Positions 8,358-15,258 of a stretch of 64,000 nt of DNA are shown piece after piece. A program made the translations under genes and the position numbers. The stretch's first letter is position 1, and each line of letters opens with the position of its first letter. The stretch lies in contig JAXLYE010000006.1 in NCBI GenBank assembly GCA_046351595.1, positions 744,001-808,000 of the forward strand, read 5' to 3'. This stretch comes from JAXLYE01 sp046351595. GTDB lineage: Bacteria; Myxococcota_A; Polyangia; Palsa-1104; JAEUJZ01. The notes below the pieces were generated by a model, which ran no database searches, was not told the origin of the DNA, and was given only the letters and a program-made list of their open reading frames with translations.

Positions 8358-9278
8358 TCAGCCGAGCAAGAGGCCGGCGCTGCCGAGCAGGCGGCGGTGC
8401 TCGACGTCGATGCTGCGGTGGATGGCGGCGACCTGCTCTTCGTACGGCGTGTCGGCGATGCGGCGGCCGGGCGCGAACTCGGCGTCGCCGAACAGGCCGG
8501 GGTGGCGGCGCGCGACCGCGTCGAACAGGCCGACGAAGGCGCGCACGTAGTAGGCGAAGATCTCGGCCAGCGTGCGCCGGGCCTCTTCGCACAGGCGGGC
8601 CACGCGACCGCGCCGCTCGACGTCACCGCGCAGCAGCTCGTCGACCAGCCGCGCGCCGAAGGTGACGTGGCGGGTCTCGTCGGTGAAGGCGCCGCGCACC
8701 AGCCGCGAGAGGTACGGATCGATGGCGCGCCAGTAGCGCTCCTCGTAGGCGTACAGCGGATAGGCCATGCCCTCGAGCACCAGGTTGACCAGCGTCAGCC
8801 CCTCGATGAACGAGCCGGCGTCCGCGACCTCGTAGCAGCGGTCGATGAAGCGGCGCAGCGGCGGCGTCAGGATCGCCTCTTCGCCGCGGCCCGGCGGCAG
8901 GCCGGCGTTGTCCTGCGCGAGATCCAGGCGCGCGCGGAAGACCTCGTGGTGGTGCGCCTCGTCGAGGGTCTGCTGCGCGGCGAAGCGCAGTGCCGCCTCG
9001 GTCGGGGCGCGGCGGACCAGAGCGCCCGAGACACGCAGCGCCGCGTCCTCGAAGACCACGAACAGACCGAGATCCAGGCGGTGCACCTCGGCGAGCGGGC
9101 GCGACTCGGTGAGCACCCGCGGCAGCGCCTCGCCCAGCGCCTCGAGCTCGGCGGCCTCGCGCGCCCACTGCCGCGCCGGCACGGTGCGCGACCAGCGGCG
9201 GACCGACAGGCCGAGCGAGCGCTCGGGCGGCGCCAGGTCAGGTGACGCGGGCGGCAGCGGCTCAGCGGCGGGCAGCAT
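8358..9278 (-). CDS. Ferritin-like diiron carboxylate protein (oxygenase candidate)
   Basis: The protein has 306 residues and is mainly helical. It carries a full set of diiron ligands in the E / ExxH / E / ExxH order: E77 (VFEDAALR), E107xxH110 (LDEAHHHE), E169 (LVLEGMAY) and E201xxH204 (TDETRHVTFG). Spacings of 30, 62 and 32 residues match the four-helix-bundle diiron oxygenases. Known relatives of that fold include ribonucleotide reductase R2, aldehyde-deformylating oxygenase (ADO) and the N-oxygenase AurF. Start ATG 9278 has AAGGAG six bases upstream and overlaps the permease gene by 17 bp. Co-occurrence with an acyl-ACP reductase domain makes ADO-like or amine N-oxygenase activity attractive guesses, but which subfamily it belongs to cannot be settled by eye. 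Confidence 0.8.
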   Translation of the reverse strand: MLPAAEPLPPASPDLAPPERSLGLSVRRWSRTVPARQWAREAAELEALGEALPRVLTESRPLAEVHRLDLGLFVVFEDAALRVSGALVRRAPTEAALRFAAQQTLDEAHHHEVFRARLDLAQDNAGLPPGRGEEAILTPPLRRFIDRCYEVADAGSFIEGLTLVNLVLEGMAYPLYAYEERYWRAIDPYLSRLVRGAFTDETRHVTFGARLVDELLRGDVERRGRVARLCEEARRTLAEIFAYYVRAFVGLFDAVARRHPGLFGDAEFAPGRRIADTPYEEQVAAIHRSIDVEHRRLLGSAGLLLG

Positions 9279-10638
9279 GGGGATCTCCTTCGGGGACGGG
9301 CCGCGACGCGGCGGGCACAACGGGGCGTTCGGCGCGGCGGGCGAGCCGGAGGGACAGGCTGGCCGCGGCGCAGTATCCGAGCAGGACCAGCGCGACCGCG
9401 GCGCTGCGGTTGGCGCTCGCCGGCAGGTCACACAGCGCGCCGATCGCGAGCCCGCTCAGGAGCGCGCTCAGGCCGAATCCGGCGAGGCGGCGTGCAGGGC
9501 GGCGCAGCGGACCGCTGAACGGAGCGCGCTCGCGTGCCAGCGCCACGCCCGCGTACATCACCGCCGCACACGCCGCTGCGGCGACGATCACTGGCACGAG
9601 CGCGCGCGTCCCGAGCAGCACCGAGGTCGCGAGCAGGCTGAAGCCGAGCAGGCCGTCGAGCGCGCGCCGCGGCACGTGCGTGCGCGGATCGAGCGCGGCC
9701 AGGCCGCGCGGCAGCAGGCCCTGCGATGCCAGCGCGTAGGTGAAGCGCGACAGCGTCAGCAGCGCGCCGTTGAACGAGGTGTACGACGCCAAGAGCGACA
9801 GCAGCACCACCGCGAGCACGACCGGCCGGCCGCCGCGCTGCGCCAGGAGCAGCTGCGGCGCGATCAGGCTGCGCTGCAGCGCGGACGCGTCCGGGCGCAC
9901 CGGCAGGCACGAGATGCCGAGCGACATGAGCGCGTAGAAGCCGGTGAGCAGCCCTACGCTGAGCGTCAGCACGCGGCGCACCCGCTGCGGCTCGCCGCCG
10001 CCGGCCTGGAACGTCACGAGCTCGAAGCCCATGAACAGGAACAGCGCCTGGCCGATCGCCGCCAGCAGCGCCGCCACCGACGGGACGGGGCGCACGAGGC
10101 GCGCCGCGAGCTGGCCCTGCGCCGCCGCTTCGGCGAACAGCGCGAGGGCGAGCGCGCCGAGGCCGAGCATCAGCGCCGCGGTCGACAGCGCCTGCGCGAG
10201 CTGGCCGAGGTGCAGGCCGGCGCGGCACAGCGCCCATGTCGCGACGAGGAACAGCGCCGCCCACAGCGGCGTCGGCAGCGGCCAGAGTGTGCCGAGCAGC
10301 AGCCCGCACAGCGTCGCCTCGGCGCCGACCAGCAGCAGCGTCAGCGTCAGGTACGGCACTACCAGCATCAGGCCGGCGCGCCGCCCGAGTCCGCGGCTTA
10401 GCTGCGCGAGCAGGCCAGCGCCGCTCGGCAGCACGCGGTACAGATGGCCCACGCGCCGCGACAAGAGCAGGCACAAGGCGCCGGCCACCGCGACGGCGAG
10501 CGGCGACCACAGGCCGCCGACCAGCGACTCGATCGCGAACAGGCCCAGGCAGCACACCGACGCGACCGCGGTGCCGCAGCTGGTGCTGAGCAGGACCCAG
10601 CCGGGCGGCGTCGCGGCGCGCGCGCTCAAGGTCGGCAT
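9262..10638 (-). CDS. APC-superfamily amino acid/polyamine permease
   Basis: The protein has 458 residues and about twelve hydrophobic segments. The N-terminal helix has the broken SLVGGLWSPL pattern, TM6 carries LFLFMGFELVTFQAGG (the FxGFE-type motif of APC transporters), and TYTSFNGALLTLSRF-like sequence is present as ASYTSFNGALLTLSR. It would import an amino acid or amine at the inner membrane. The start ATG 10638 lies inside the 3' end of the SCP2-like gene (13-bp overlap) and its own end overlaps the diiron gene. In the operon it could deliver the amino donor or an amino acid head group; that is inference. Confidence 0.85.
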   Translation of the reverse strand: MPTLSARAATPPGWVLLSTSCGTAVASVCCLGLFAIESLVGGLWSPLAVAVAGALCLLLSRRVGHLYRVLPSGAGLLAQLSRGLGRRAGLMLVVPYLTLTLLLVGAEATLCGLLLGTLWPLPTPLWAALFLVATWALCRAGLHLGQLAQALSTAALMLGLGALALALFAEAAAQGQLAARLVRPVPSVAALLAAIGQALFLFMGFELVTFQAGGGEPQRVRRVLTLSVGLLTGFYALMSLGISCLPVRPDASALQRSLIAPQLLLAQRGGRPVVLAVVLLSLLASYTSFNGALLTLSRFTYALASQGLLPRGLAALDPRTHVPRRALDGLLGFSLLATSVLLGTRALVPVIVAAAACAAVMYAGVALARERAPFSGPLRRPARRLAGFGLSALLSGLAIGALCDLPASANRSAAVALVLLGYCAAASLSLRLARRAERPVVPAASRPVPEGDPHAARR

Positions 10639-11024
10639 AACCTGGACACCAGGTAGTCGAGGCGCAGGAAGTCCGCCTCGGGCCCGTCGACCGTCAGCTC
10701 GCCGAACAGGTAGGGCTCGTTCGGGCTGGTGCGCAGCTCGAGCACGTCGAGGAGCACGCCGAGCTCCGCGGTCACCGTGACGTCGGCCTCCAGGCGCTGC
10801 GGCTGCGGCTCGACGCCCGCGACCTGGCCGTGCGCGAGCTGCACCGCCACCGCCTGGCCGCCGTCCTCGACAGAGCCGCCGTAGTGCGGCGTGCGCAGCA
10901 GGATGCGCGGTGACCAGTCGCCCTGCTCGGCGACGAGCTGCGGGCGGGCCCGGTAGGCAGCGACGAAGCGCTCGGTGGCGCGCAGCAGCGCGGGCGCCGG
11001 CTCGGGCAGCGGGCGGGCGATCAC
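10626..11024 (-). CDS. Small SCP2-like protein (possible lipid carrier)
   Basis: The protein has 132 residues, with no signal peptide and no membrane segment. The C-terminal half, from LEADVTVTAELG to GELTVDGPEADFLRLDYLVSRL, has the alternating pattern and late G-x4-G-D/E segment seen in SCP2 sterol/lipid-carrier domains. This match is by pattern only, not by strong motif. It starts with GTG 11024, overlapping the stop of the aminotransferase-reductase fusion (GTGA), and its end overlaps the permease gene. A lipid-binding protein would suit an operon that handles long-chain aldehydes or amines. Confidence 0.55.
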   Translation of the reverse strand: MIARPLPEPAPALLRATERFVAAYRARPQLVAEQGDWSPRILLRTPHYGGSVEDGGQAVAVQLAHGQVAGVEPQPQRLEADVTVTAELGVLLDVLELRTSPNEPYLFGELTVDGPEADFLRLDYLVSRLCRP

Positions 11025-13606
11025 GCGACGGCCTCCGCGCCCTCTTCGAGAAGCGTCGTGTGCGAGCGCGGGCTGGACAGCGGCGCCAGCTCGAAGCCGT
11101 GCAGCGCCGCCAGCGCCGCGATGTGATCGGCCTGCGCGAGCGCGATGTCATCGCCGATGCTGAAGTCGCCGCGGTGCCCGGCCAGCGCCAAGAGCAGCGT
11201 CTCGGACAGGCACGCGAGCTGGATGCCGTCGGGCAGACCCTGCAGGTTGCCGACGCCGAAGCGCAGCGACGGATCCGGCAGCGCCACCAGGCCGCCGTCG
11301 AGCACGAGCACGTCGCGGCGCGCGCGCAGGGCCGGCGATGCGTCGAACGGGCGGGCGATGTCGGCGATGAGCGTGCCCGGGGCGATGGCGGCGCCGTCGA
11401 GGATGGGGCGGCCGGCGCCGCTCGCGCTCACCACCACCGAGCAGCGGGCCAGCGGGCCCAGGTGCGCCTCGACCTCGACGGTGCCGGCGCCCCATGAGAT
11501 CTCGTCGGCGAGCGCGCGCAGGCGCTGCAGGTCGCTGCCGGCGTGACCGATCAGCCAAAGGCGCGCCGGCCGCTCGCGAGCCAGCAGACGAGCGCACAGC
11601 GCACCGACCGAGCCGCGCGCGCCGACGATCGCCACCGACGCCTCGGCGAGGGCGCGTGCCCGCAGCGGCACCGGCGGAGAGTCTGCCTGCTGCAGCGCCT
11701 TCTGCAGCGCCCGCACGGCCATCACCGCGGTCAGCGCGTTGCCGGTGGTGATGCCTGGCCCGCGCCCGCGCACGTCGAGCCCCCGGCCCGAGTACGGCGT
11801 CGTGAATCCGCCCAGCCCGACGATCGAGGCGCCCAGGGTCGCGGCCAGATCCACGGCCTGCTCGATGGCGGCGCGGACGCGGCGGCGGCCGAGGCGCAGC
11901 ATCTGCTCGGGGAGCAGCGGCAGCGCCAGGATGTAGCCGTCGACCTCGGCGCCGCTGGGGGTGCGCAGCCGCGGCCCGTGCAGCAGCACGCCCGGCGGCA
12001 GCCGCGCGGCCCAGCCCACGAAGGACTGCAGCTCGTCGCGGCGGAGCCGGGCCAGCACCGGGTCCGTCGTCATGACGTCGCGCAGCTCAGTGTAGTGGAC
12101 CAGGAAGGCGTAGCGCGAGCGGCCGTCGCGGACACGAGGCGGCGGCGGCAGCGTCAGGCGCGGCTGCGCGAGCGCGCCCGGCTGGGCGTGGCGCGGCGCC
12201 GTCGCACCCAGCGCCCGCGCCACGACGGACGCGTCGCCGCGCTCCAGCGTCGCGAGCACGTCATCGAGGCCGCTCAGCGCGGTTCGGATCTCGTCGTCGG
12301 TCACCGTCAGCGGCGGCGCCAGGCGCAGGGTCTGGCCGCTGCCGAGGGCGGGCAGGACCAGCACGCCGTGGCGCTCGGCCAGGAGCTGCGCCGCCGCGTA
12401 CGCGTACAGGCCCTGGTGCTGCAGGTACGAGAGCAGGAGCCCGCAGCCCTCCCCCGGTGGCCGCAGCTCGATCGCGGCGAGCAGGCCCGAGCGCCGCACC
12501 GCCGCCACCGCGCTCGGCCGGCGCGCCAGCAGCTCGTCGAGCAGCGCCCCGAGCAGCCGCCCCTTGCGCGCCACCTCGTCGAGCAGCGGGCCGTCGCGCA
12601 GCGCATCGAGCACGGCGCGCCCGACGCGGCAGGCGAGGTTGTGGTTGGCGAACGTCGAGGAGTGGCGCAGCGCGAAGCGATCGTCCCACAGCGCCTCATC
12701 GACGAGCAGCGCGCCGATCGGGAACAGCCCGCCGCCGAGCGCCTTGGACAGGAGCAGCGCGTCCGGCCGCACGCCCTCGTGCTGCGCACAAAGAAACGCC
12801 CCGGTGCGCCCGAGCCCCGTCTGGATCTCGTCGAGGACCAGCGCCACGCCGTGACGGGTGCAGAGCTCGCGCACGCAGCGCAGGTAGCCCGGCGGCGGCA
12901 CGATGACGCCGCGCTCGCCCTGGACCGGCTCGAGCAGCACGCCCGCGACCTGCGGCGCGTGCTCGGCGAGCAGCGCGGAGAGCTCGTCGGCGTCGCCGAA
13001 GCGCACGTGCACGAAGCCCGGCGGCAGCGGCCCGAAGCCCTCCTGCACCTGCGGCTGCCCGGTCGCGGCCAGCGCGCCGAGCGTCTTGCCATGATAGCTG
13101 CCGTGCGCCGTGACGACGAGCGGCCGGCCGGTGCGCGCGCGCACCAGCTTGATCGCCGCCTCGACGGTCTCGGCGCCCGACGAGGTGAAGGTGCAGCAGT
13201 GCAGCCCGGTCGCGGCGGCCAGCTCGCGGGCCAGCGCCTCGGCGTGCGGAGCCCGGTAGGGCTGCACCAGCGCCGGCTCGCCCGCCTGCAGCGACTCGAT
13301 CAGCACGCGGGTGAGCTCCGGCGGGCCGTGGCCGAGCACCGCGGCCCCGTACTGCGCGTAGAAGTCGAGGAAGCGGCGGCCGTGCACATCCGTCAGCCAG
13401 CAGCCCTCGCCGCGCACGAACGTGCGATCGAAGCCGCAGTGATCGAGCAGCCGCCGCAGCGTCGGATTGAGCGCCGCCGGCCCCGCAGCCATCGCACTCT
13501 GGGGCTCACAGCCGTCCGCGCTCGGGGCGGCCGCGGTCCCGGTCCGTGTCTGTGCCACGCGCTGCGGCTTTCCTGCGAGCTGCGGCTGTGTTGATATAGG
13601 CTGCAT
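11021..13606 (-). CDS. Class III aminotransferase fused to a long-chain acyl-ACP reductase (AAR-like)
   Basis: The protein has 861 residues with two enzymes in one chain. Residues about 45-455 are a class III PLP aminotransferase: FTSSGAET, AHGSYHGKTLG, ALVLDEIQTGLGRTG with the PLP aspartate D259, and LLSKALGGGLFPIG with the Schiff-base lysine K288. Residues about 495-845 align with cyanobacterial acyl-ACP reductase: AFLVHYTELRDV (for LIGHLTSLEHA), IVGLGGFTTPY (for ALGGFTSI), GITTGNALTAV (for FTTGNTHTAYV), the NAD(P) fold AIVGARGSVG, and QLACLSETLLLALAGHRGDFSIG. The last block keeps the cysteine (C799) used in AAR to form the acyl thioester. The natural reading is acyl-ACP to aldehyde to primary amine. 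The start is uncertain: ATG 13606 is used; ATG 13492 would still keep both domains. First gene of the operon. Confidence 0.85.
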   Translation of the reverse strand: MQPISTQPQLAGKPQRVAQTRTGTAAAPSADGCEPQSAMAAGPAALNPTLRRLLDHCGFDRTFVRGEGCWLTDVHGRRFLDFYAQYGAAVLGHGPPELTRVLIESLQAGEPALVQPYRAPHAEALARELAAATGLHCCTFTSSGAETVEAAIKLVRARTGRPLVVTAHGSYHGKTLGALAATGQPQVQEGFGPLPPGFVHVRFGDADELSALLAEHAPQVAGVLLEPVQGERGVIVPPPGYLRCVRELCTRHGVALVLDEIQTGLGRTGAFLCAQHEGVRPDALLLSKALGGGLFPIGALLVDEALWDDRFALRHSSTFANHNLACRVGRAVLDALRDGPLLDEVARKGRLLGALLDELLARRPSAVAAVRRSGLLAAIELRPPGEGCGLLLSYLQHQGLYAYAAAQLLAERHGVLVLPALGSGQTLRLAPPLTVTDDEIRTALSGLDDVLATLERGDASVVARALGATAPRHAQPGALAQPRLTLPPPPRVRDGRSRYAFLVHYTELRDVMTTDPVLARLRRDELQSFVGWAARLPPGVLLHGPRLRTPSGAEVDGYILALPLLPEQMLRLGRRRVRAAIEQAVDLAATLGASIVGLGGFTTPYSGRGLDVRGRGPGITTGNALTAVMAVRALQKALQQADSPPVPLRARALAEASVAIVGARGSVGALCARLLARERPARLWLIGHAGSDLQRLRALADEISWGAGTVEVEAHLGPLARCSVVVSASGAGRPILDGAAIAPGTLIADIARPFDASPALRARRDVLVLDGGLVALPDPSLRFGVGNLQGLPDGIQLACLSETLLLALAGHRGDFSIGDDIALAQADHIAALAALHGFELAPLSSPRSHTTLLEEGAEAVA

Positions 13607-13620
13607 CGGGTGTATAGGTC

Positions 13621-13634
13621 GTTGAATGCTCAAC
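13621..13634. promoter_or_regulatory. Inverted repeat GTTGA-ATGC-TCAAC near the operon transcription start
   Basis: A perfect 5-bp inverted repeat with a 4-bp centre lies 15-28 bp upstream of the fusion gene start. It is about where transcription should begin. It may be a second operator or a small leader hairpin. Confidence 0.35.
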
Positions 13635-13644
13635 AACGGGCTGA

Positions 13645-13675
13645 CATATACATTGCGCAGCGCGCAACCTGTCAA
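13645..13675 (-). promoter_or_regulatory. Putative sigma70-type promoter for the 12-kb lipid operon
   Basis: On the minus strand TTGACA (13675-13670), a perfect -35 hexamer, is followed after 19 bp by TATATG (13650-13645), about 38 bp before the ATG at 13606. A second -10 register, TGTATA with 17-bp spacing, is also possible. This is the only good promoter upstream of ten tightly spaced genes. Confidence 0.5.
13653..13667. promoter_or_regulatory. Inverted repeat TTGCGC-AGC-GCGCAA between -35 and -10
   Basis: A perfect 6-bp inverted repeat with a 3-bp centre lies exactly in the spacer of the putative operon promoter. A protein bound there would block RNA polymerase, so it is a candidate repressor operator. 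Confidence 0.45.
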
Positions 13676-13968
13676 GCAGGTAATCGACAATACATCGCTT
13701 TGACTGAATTTGACCGTTTCGCATTAAGAGCGAGCCGGACCGCAGTAGAGCGACCGCCCGGACCCCGCCCTGGGCCCGCCCAGCCACCGCCCGTCCGACG
13801 CTCACGCGGCGACATACGCGCGGCGGGAGCGACCGCGGACGGGCTGCGCGGGCGAGCCGACGCGGCCGTTATGTTGCTTCACGAAACTGGATCAGTTCGT
13901 TAGAAATGCAGGCTCTGTTGTTTCTGCAGAGCGATGGGCAGTTTTGGAGAGACGATAAGCGGATAAAA

Positions 13969-13986
13969 CTGGCTATAAATAGCCAG
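13969..13986 (-). terminator. Rho-independent terminator of the Cys-rich lipoprotein gene
   Basis: CTGGCTA-TAAA-TAGCCAG forms a perfect 7-bp stem with a 4-nt loop. On the minus strand it is followed by TTTTAT. It begins 8 bp past the stop codon at 13994. Stem plus T-run and position all fit an intrinsic terminator. Confidence 0.65.
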
Positions 13987-13993
13987 GACCGGG

Positions 13994-14521
13994 CTAGCTG
14001 CCGGCGTCCGGGCGCTGCTGCGGCGGCACGCACATGTAGTAGGACTGGATCGGCTCGCACGTCCATCCGTCGGGGCACAGCTTGCTGGTCTGCACGAAGT
14101 TGCGATCGCAGAACAGCACGCACTCGGCGCGGCCGTTCATGTTGGTGCAGCGCGCCAGGCCGGGCGCCTGAGTGTCGCAGTCCGCGTCGGTCTTGCACGA
14201 CGGCGCGCAGAAGCCGACCGAGTCGAACTGGCGGGCGGTGGCGCAGCGGACCGCGTTACCCTGGCCGTCCGCGGGACACGGCGAGCGATCGTCACAGATC
14301 TGCCCAACCAGCGGATTTCCCAGGCTTCGCCGCGAATCGACCTGACGAAAGTTAGGGTCATTATTGGTCGAGCTGCCCTGACAGCCAAACAGGAGCACCG
14401 CGACCAGCCCCAGACCGGCCCGCGCCCTCTCCCGCTCTCGACGCTGCGCAGGCGCCGACCGCGAGGTTTCGAGGGCGCCGGTCGCCCCCTTCCGTCCAGT
14501 CCCTATTGATGAATTGTGCAT
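13994..14521 (-). CDS. Cysteine-rich lipoprotein of unknown function
   Basis: The protein has 175 residues. A basic N-terminus is followed by a short hydrophobic stretch and a lipobox-like GLVAVLLFGC, so it is probably lipid-anchored. The mature part has paired cysteines in segments such as CDDRSPCPADG, FCAPSCKTDADCDT and GWTCEP. These are the small Cys loops common in Myxococcota surface proteins. Start ATG 14521 is chosen because GGAGG lies five bases before it; longer in-frame starts lack this. It is divergent from the hexapeptide transferase gene across about 100 bp of AT-rich sequence. Function unknown. Confidence 0.7.
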   Translation of the reverse strand: MHNSSIGTGRKGATGALETSRSAPAQRRERERARAGLGLVAVLLFGCQGSSTNNDPNFRQVDSRRSLGNPLVGQICDDRSPCPADGQGNAVRCATARQFDSVGFCAPSCKTDADCDTQAPGLARCTNMNGRAECVLFCDRNFVQTSKLCPDGWTCEPIQSYYMCVPPQQRPDAGS

Positions 14522-14625
14522 AATTCCTCCCAATCCCTGCTCAGTTAACCGCTGAATCTTGTGTTGTTTTATTTTTACTTTAGACGTTCTAATTGTTCCT
14601 GTATACATGGCTGAAAGGTGACGGC

Positions 14626-15258
14626 ATGTCCGTGTTTATCCATCCCTCGGCCGAGGTCTCTCCCCGCGCCCACCTCGCCGATGGGGTGCGGGTCTGGAAC
14701 CAGGTGCAGGTGCGCGAGGGCGCGCGGATCGGCGAGGGCTGCGTCCTGGGGACCGGGGCCTACGTCGACGCCGGCGTGCAGATCGGCGCCCGCTGCAAGA
14801 TCCAGAACGGCGTCTTCCTGTACCGCGGCGTCACCGTCGAGGACGGGGTGTTCCTGGGGCCGCGCGCGACGACCACCAACGATCTGCGGCCGCGCGCCAT
14901 CTTCCCCGACGGAACCGCCCGCGGCGCCGACGACTTCACGGTGACGCCGACGCGGCTGTGCTACGGCGCCTCGGTGGGCGCCGGCGCCGTCCTCGTCTGC
15001 GGCATCACCGTCGGGCGCTTCGCCCTGATCGCCGCCGGCAGCGTGGTGACGCGCGACGTGCCCGACTACGGACTGGTCCGCGGCAACCCGGCGCGCCTCG
15101 TCGGTGCGGTCTGCCCGTGCGGCGAGCGCCTGCGGCGCGGCGATCTGCGCGACGCTCTGCTGGACGATCCGGGCGAAGACGGCGGCGAGCCCGTCGCGCG
15201 CTGCGCGGCCTGCGGCACGAGCACGCGGCTCGGCGCGGCCGTGCGGGCGGTCCTGTAG
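14626..15258 (+). CDS. Left-handed beta-helix (hexapeptide-repeat) acyltransferase with C-terminal Cys motif
   Basis: The protein has 210 residues. From residue 4 to about 165 it is built of hexapeptide turns (IHPSAEVSPRAHLADGVRVW, GARIGEGCVLGTGAYV, ASVGAGAVLVCGITVGR), as in WlbB/WbpD-type sugar N-acetyltransferases. It ends with the usual RGNPARLVG. The last 45 residues add two Cys pairs (CPCGERL and CAACG) resembling a zinc ribbon. Start ATG 14626 follows AAAGG by nine bases. The next gene starts directly after its stop codon (15258/15259), so both are co-transcribed. A sugar or cell-envelope role is likely, but there are no glycan genes around it. Confidence 0.85.
   Translation: MSVFIHPSAEVSPRAHLADGVRVWNQVQVREGARIGEGCVLGTGAYVDAGVQIGARCKIQNGVFLYRGVTVEDGVFLGPRATTTNDLRPRAIFPDGTARGADDFTVTPTRLCYGASVGAGAVLVCGITVGRFALIAAGSVVTRDVPDYGLVRGNPARLVGAVCPCGERLRRGDLRDALLDDPGEDGGEPVARCAACGTSTRLGAAVRAVL

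Larger units (their letters stand above)
13607..13993. other. 387-bp intergenic region: operon promoter/operators and a convergent-facing terminator
   Basis: No convincing gene is present. An open frame at 13610-13903 (plus) lacks any family resemblance and ends in low-complexity Pro/Arg sequence. The left end carries a minus-strand promoter with two palindromes for the lipid operon. The right end carries the rho-independent terminator of the lipoprotein gene. The middle (13700-13870) shows nothing I can name. Confidence 0.6.

Noticed and set aside
13610..13903. 97-residue open frame on the plus strand in the operon promoter region
   Set aside because: No SD and no family resemblance, and it overlaps the promoter and both palindromes of the opposite operon.
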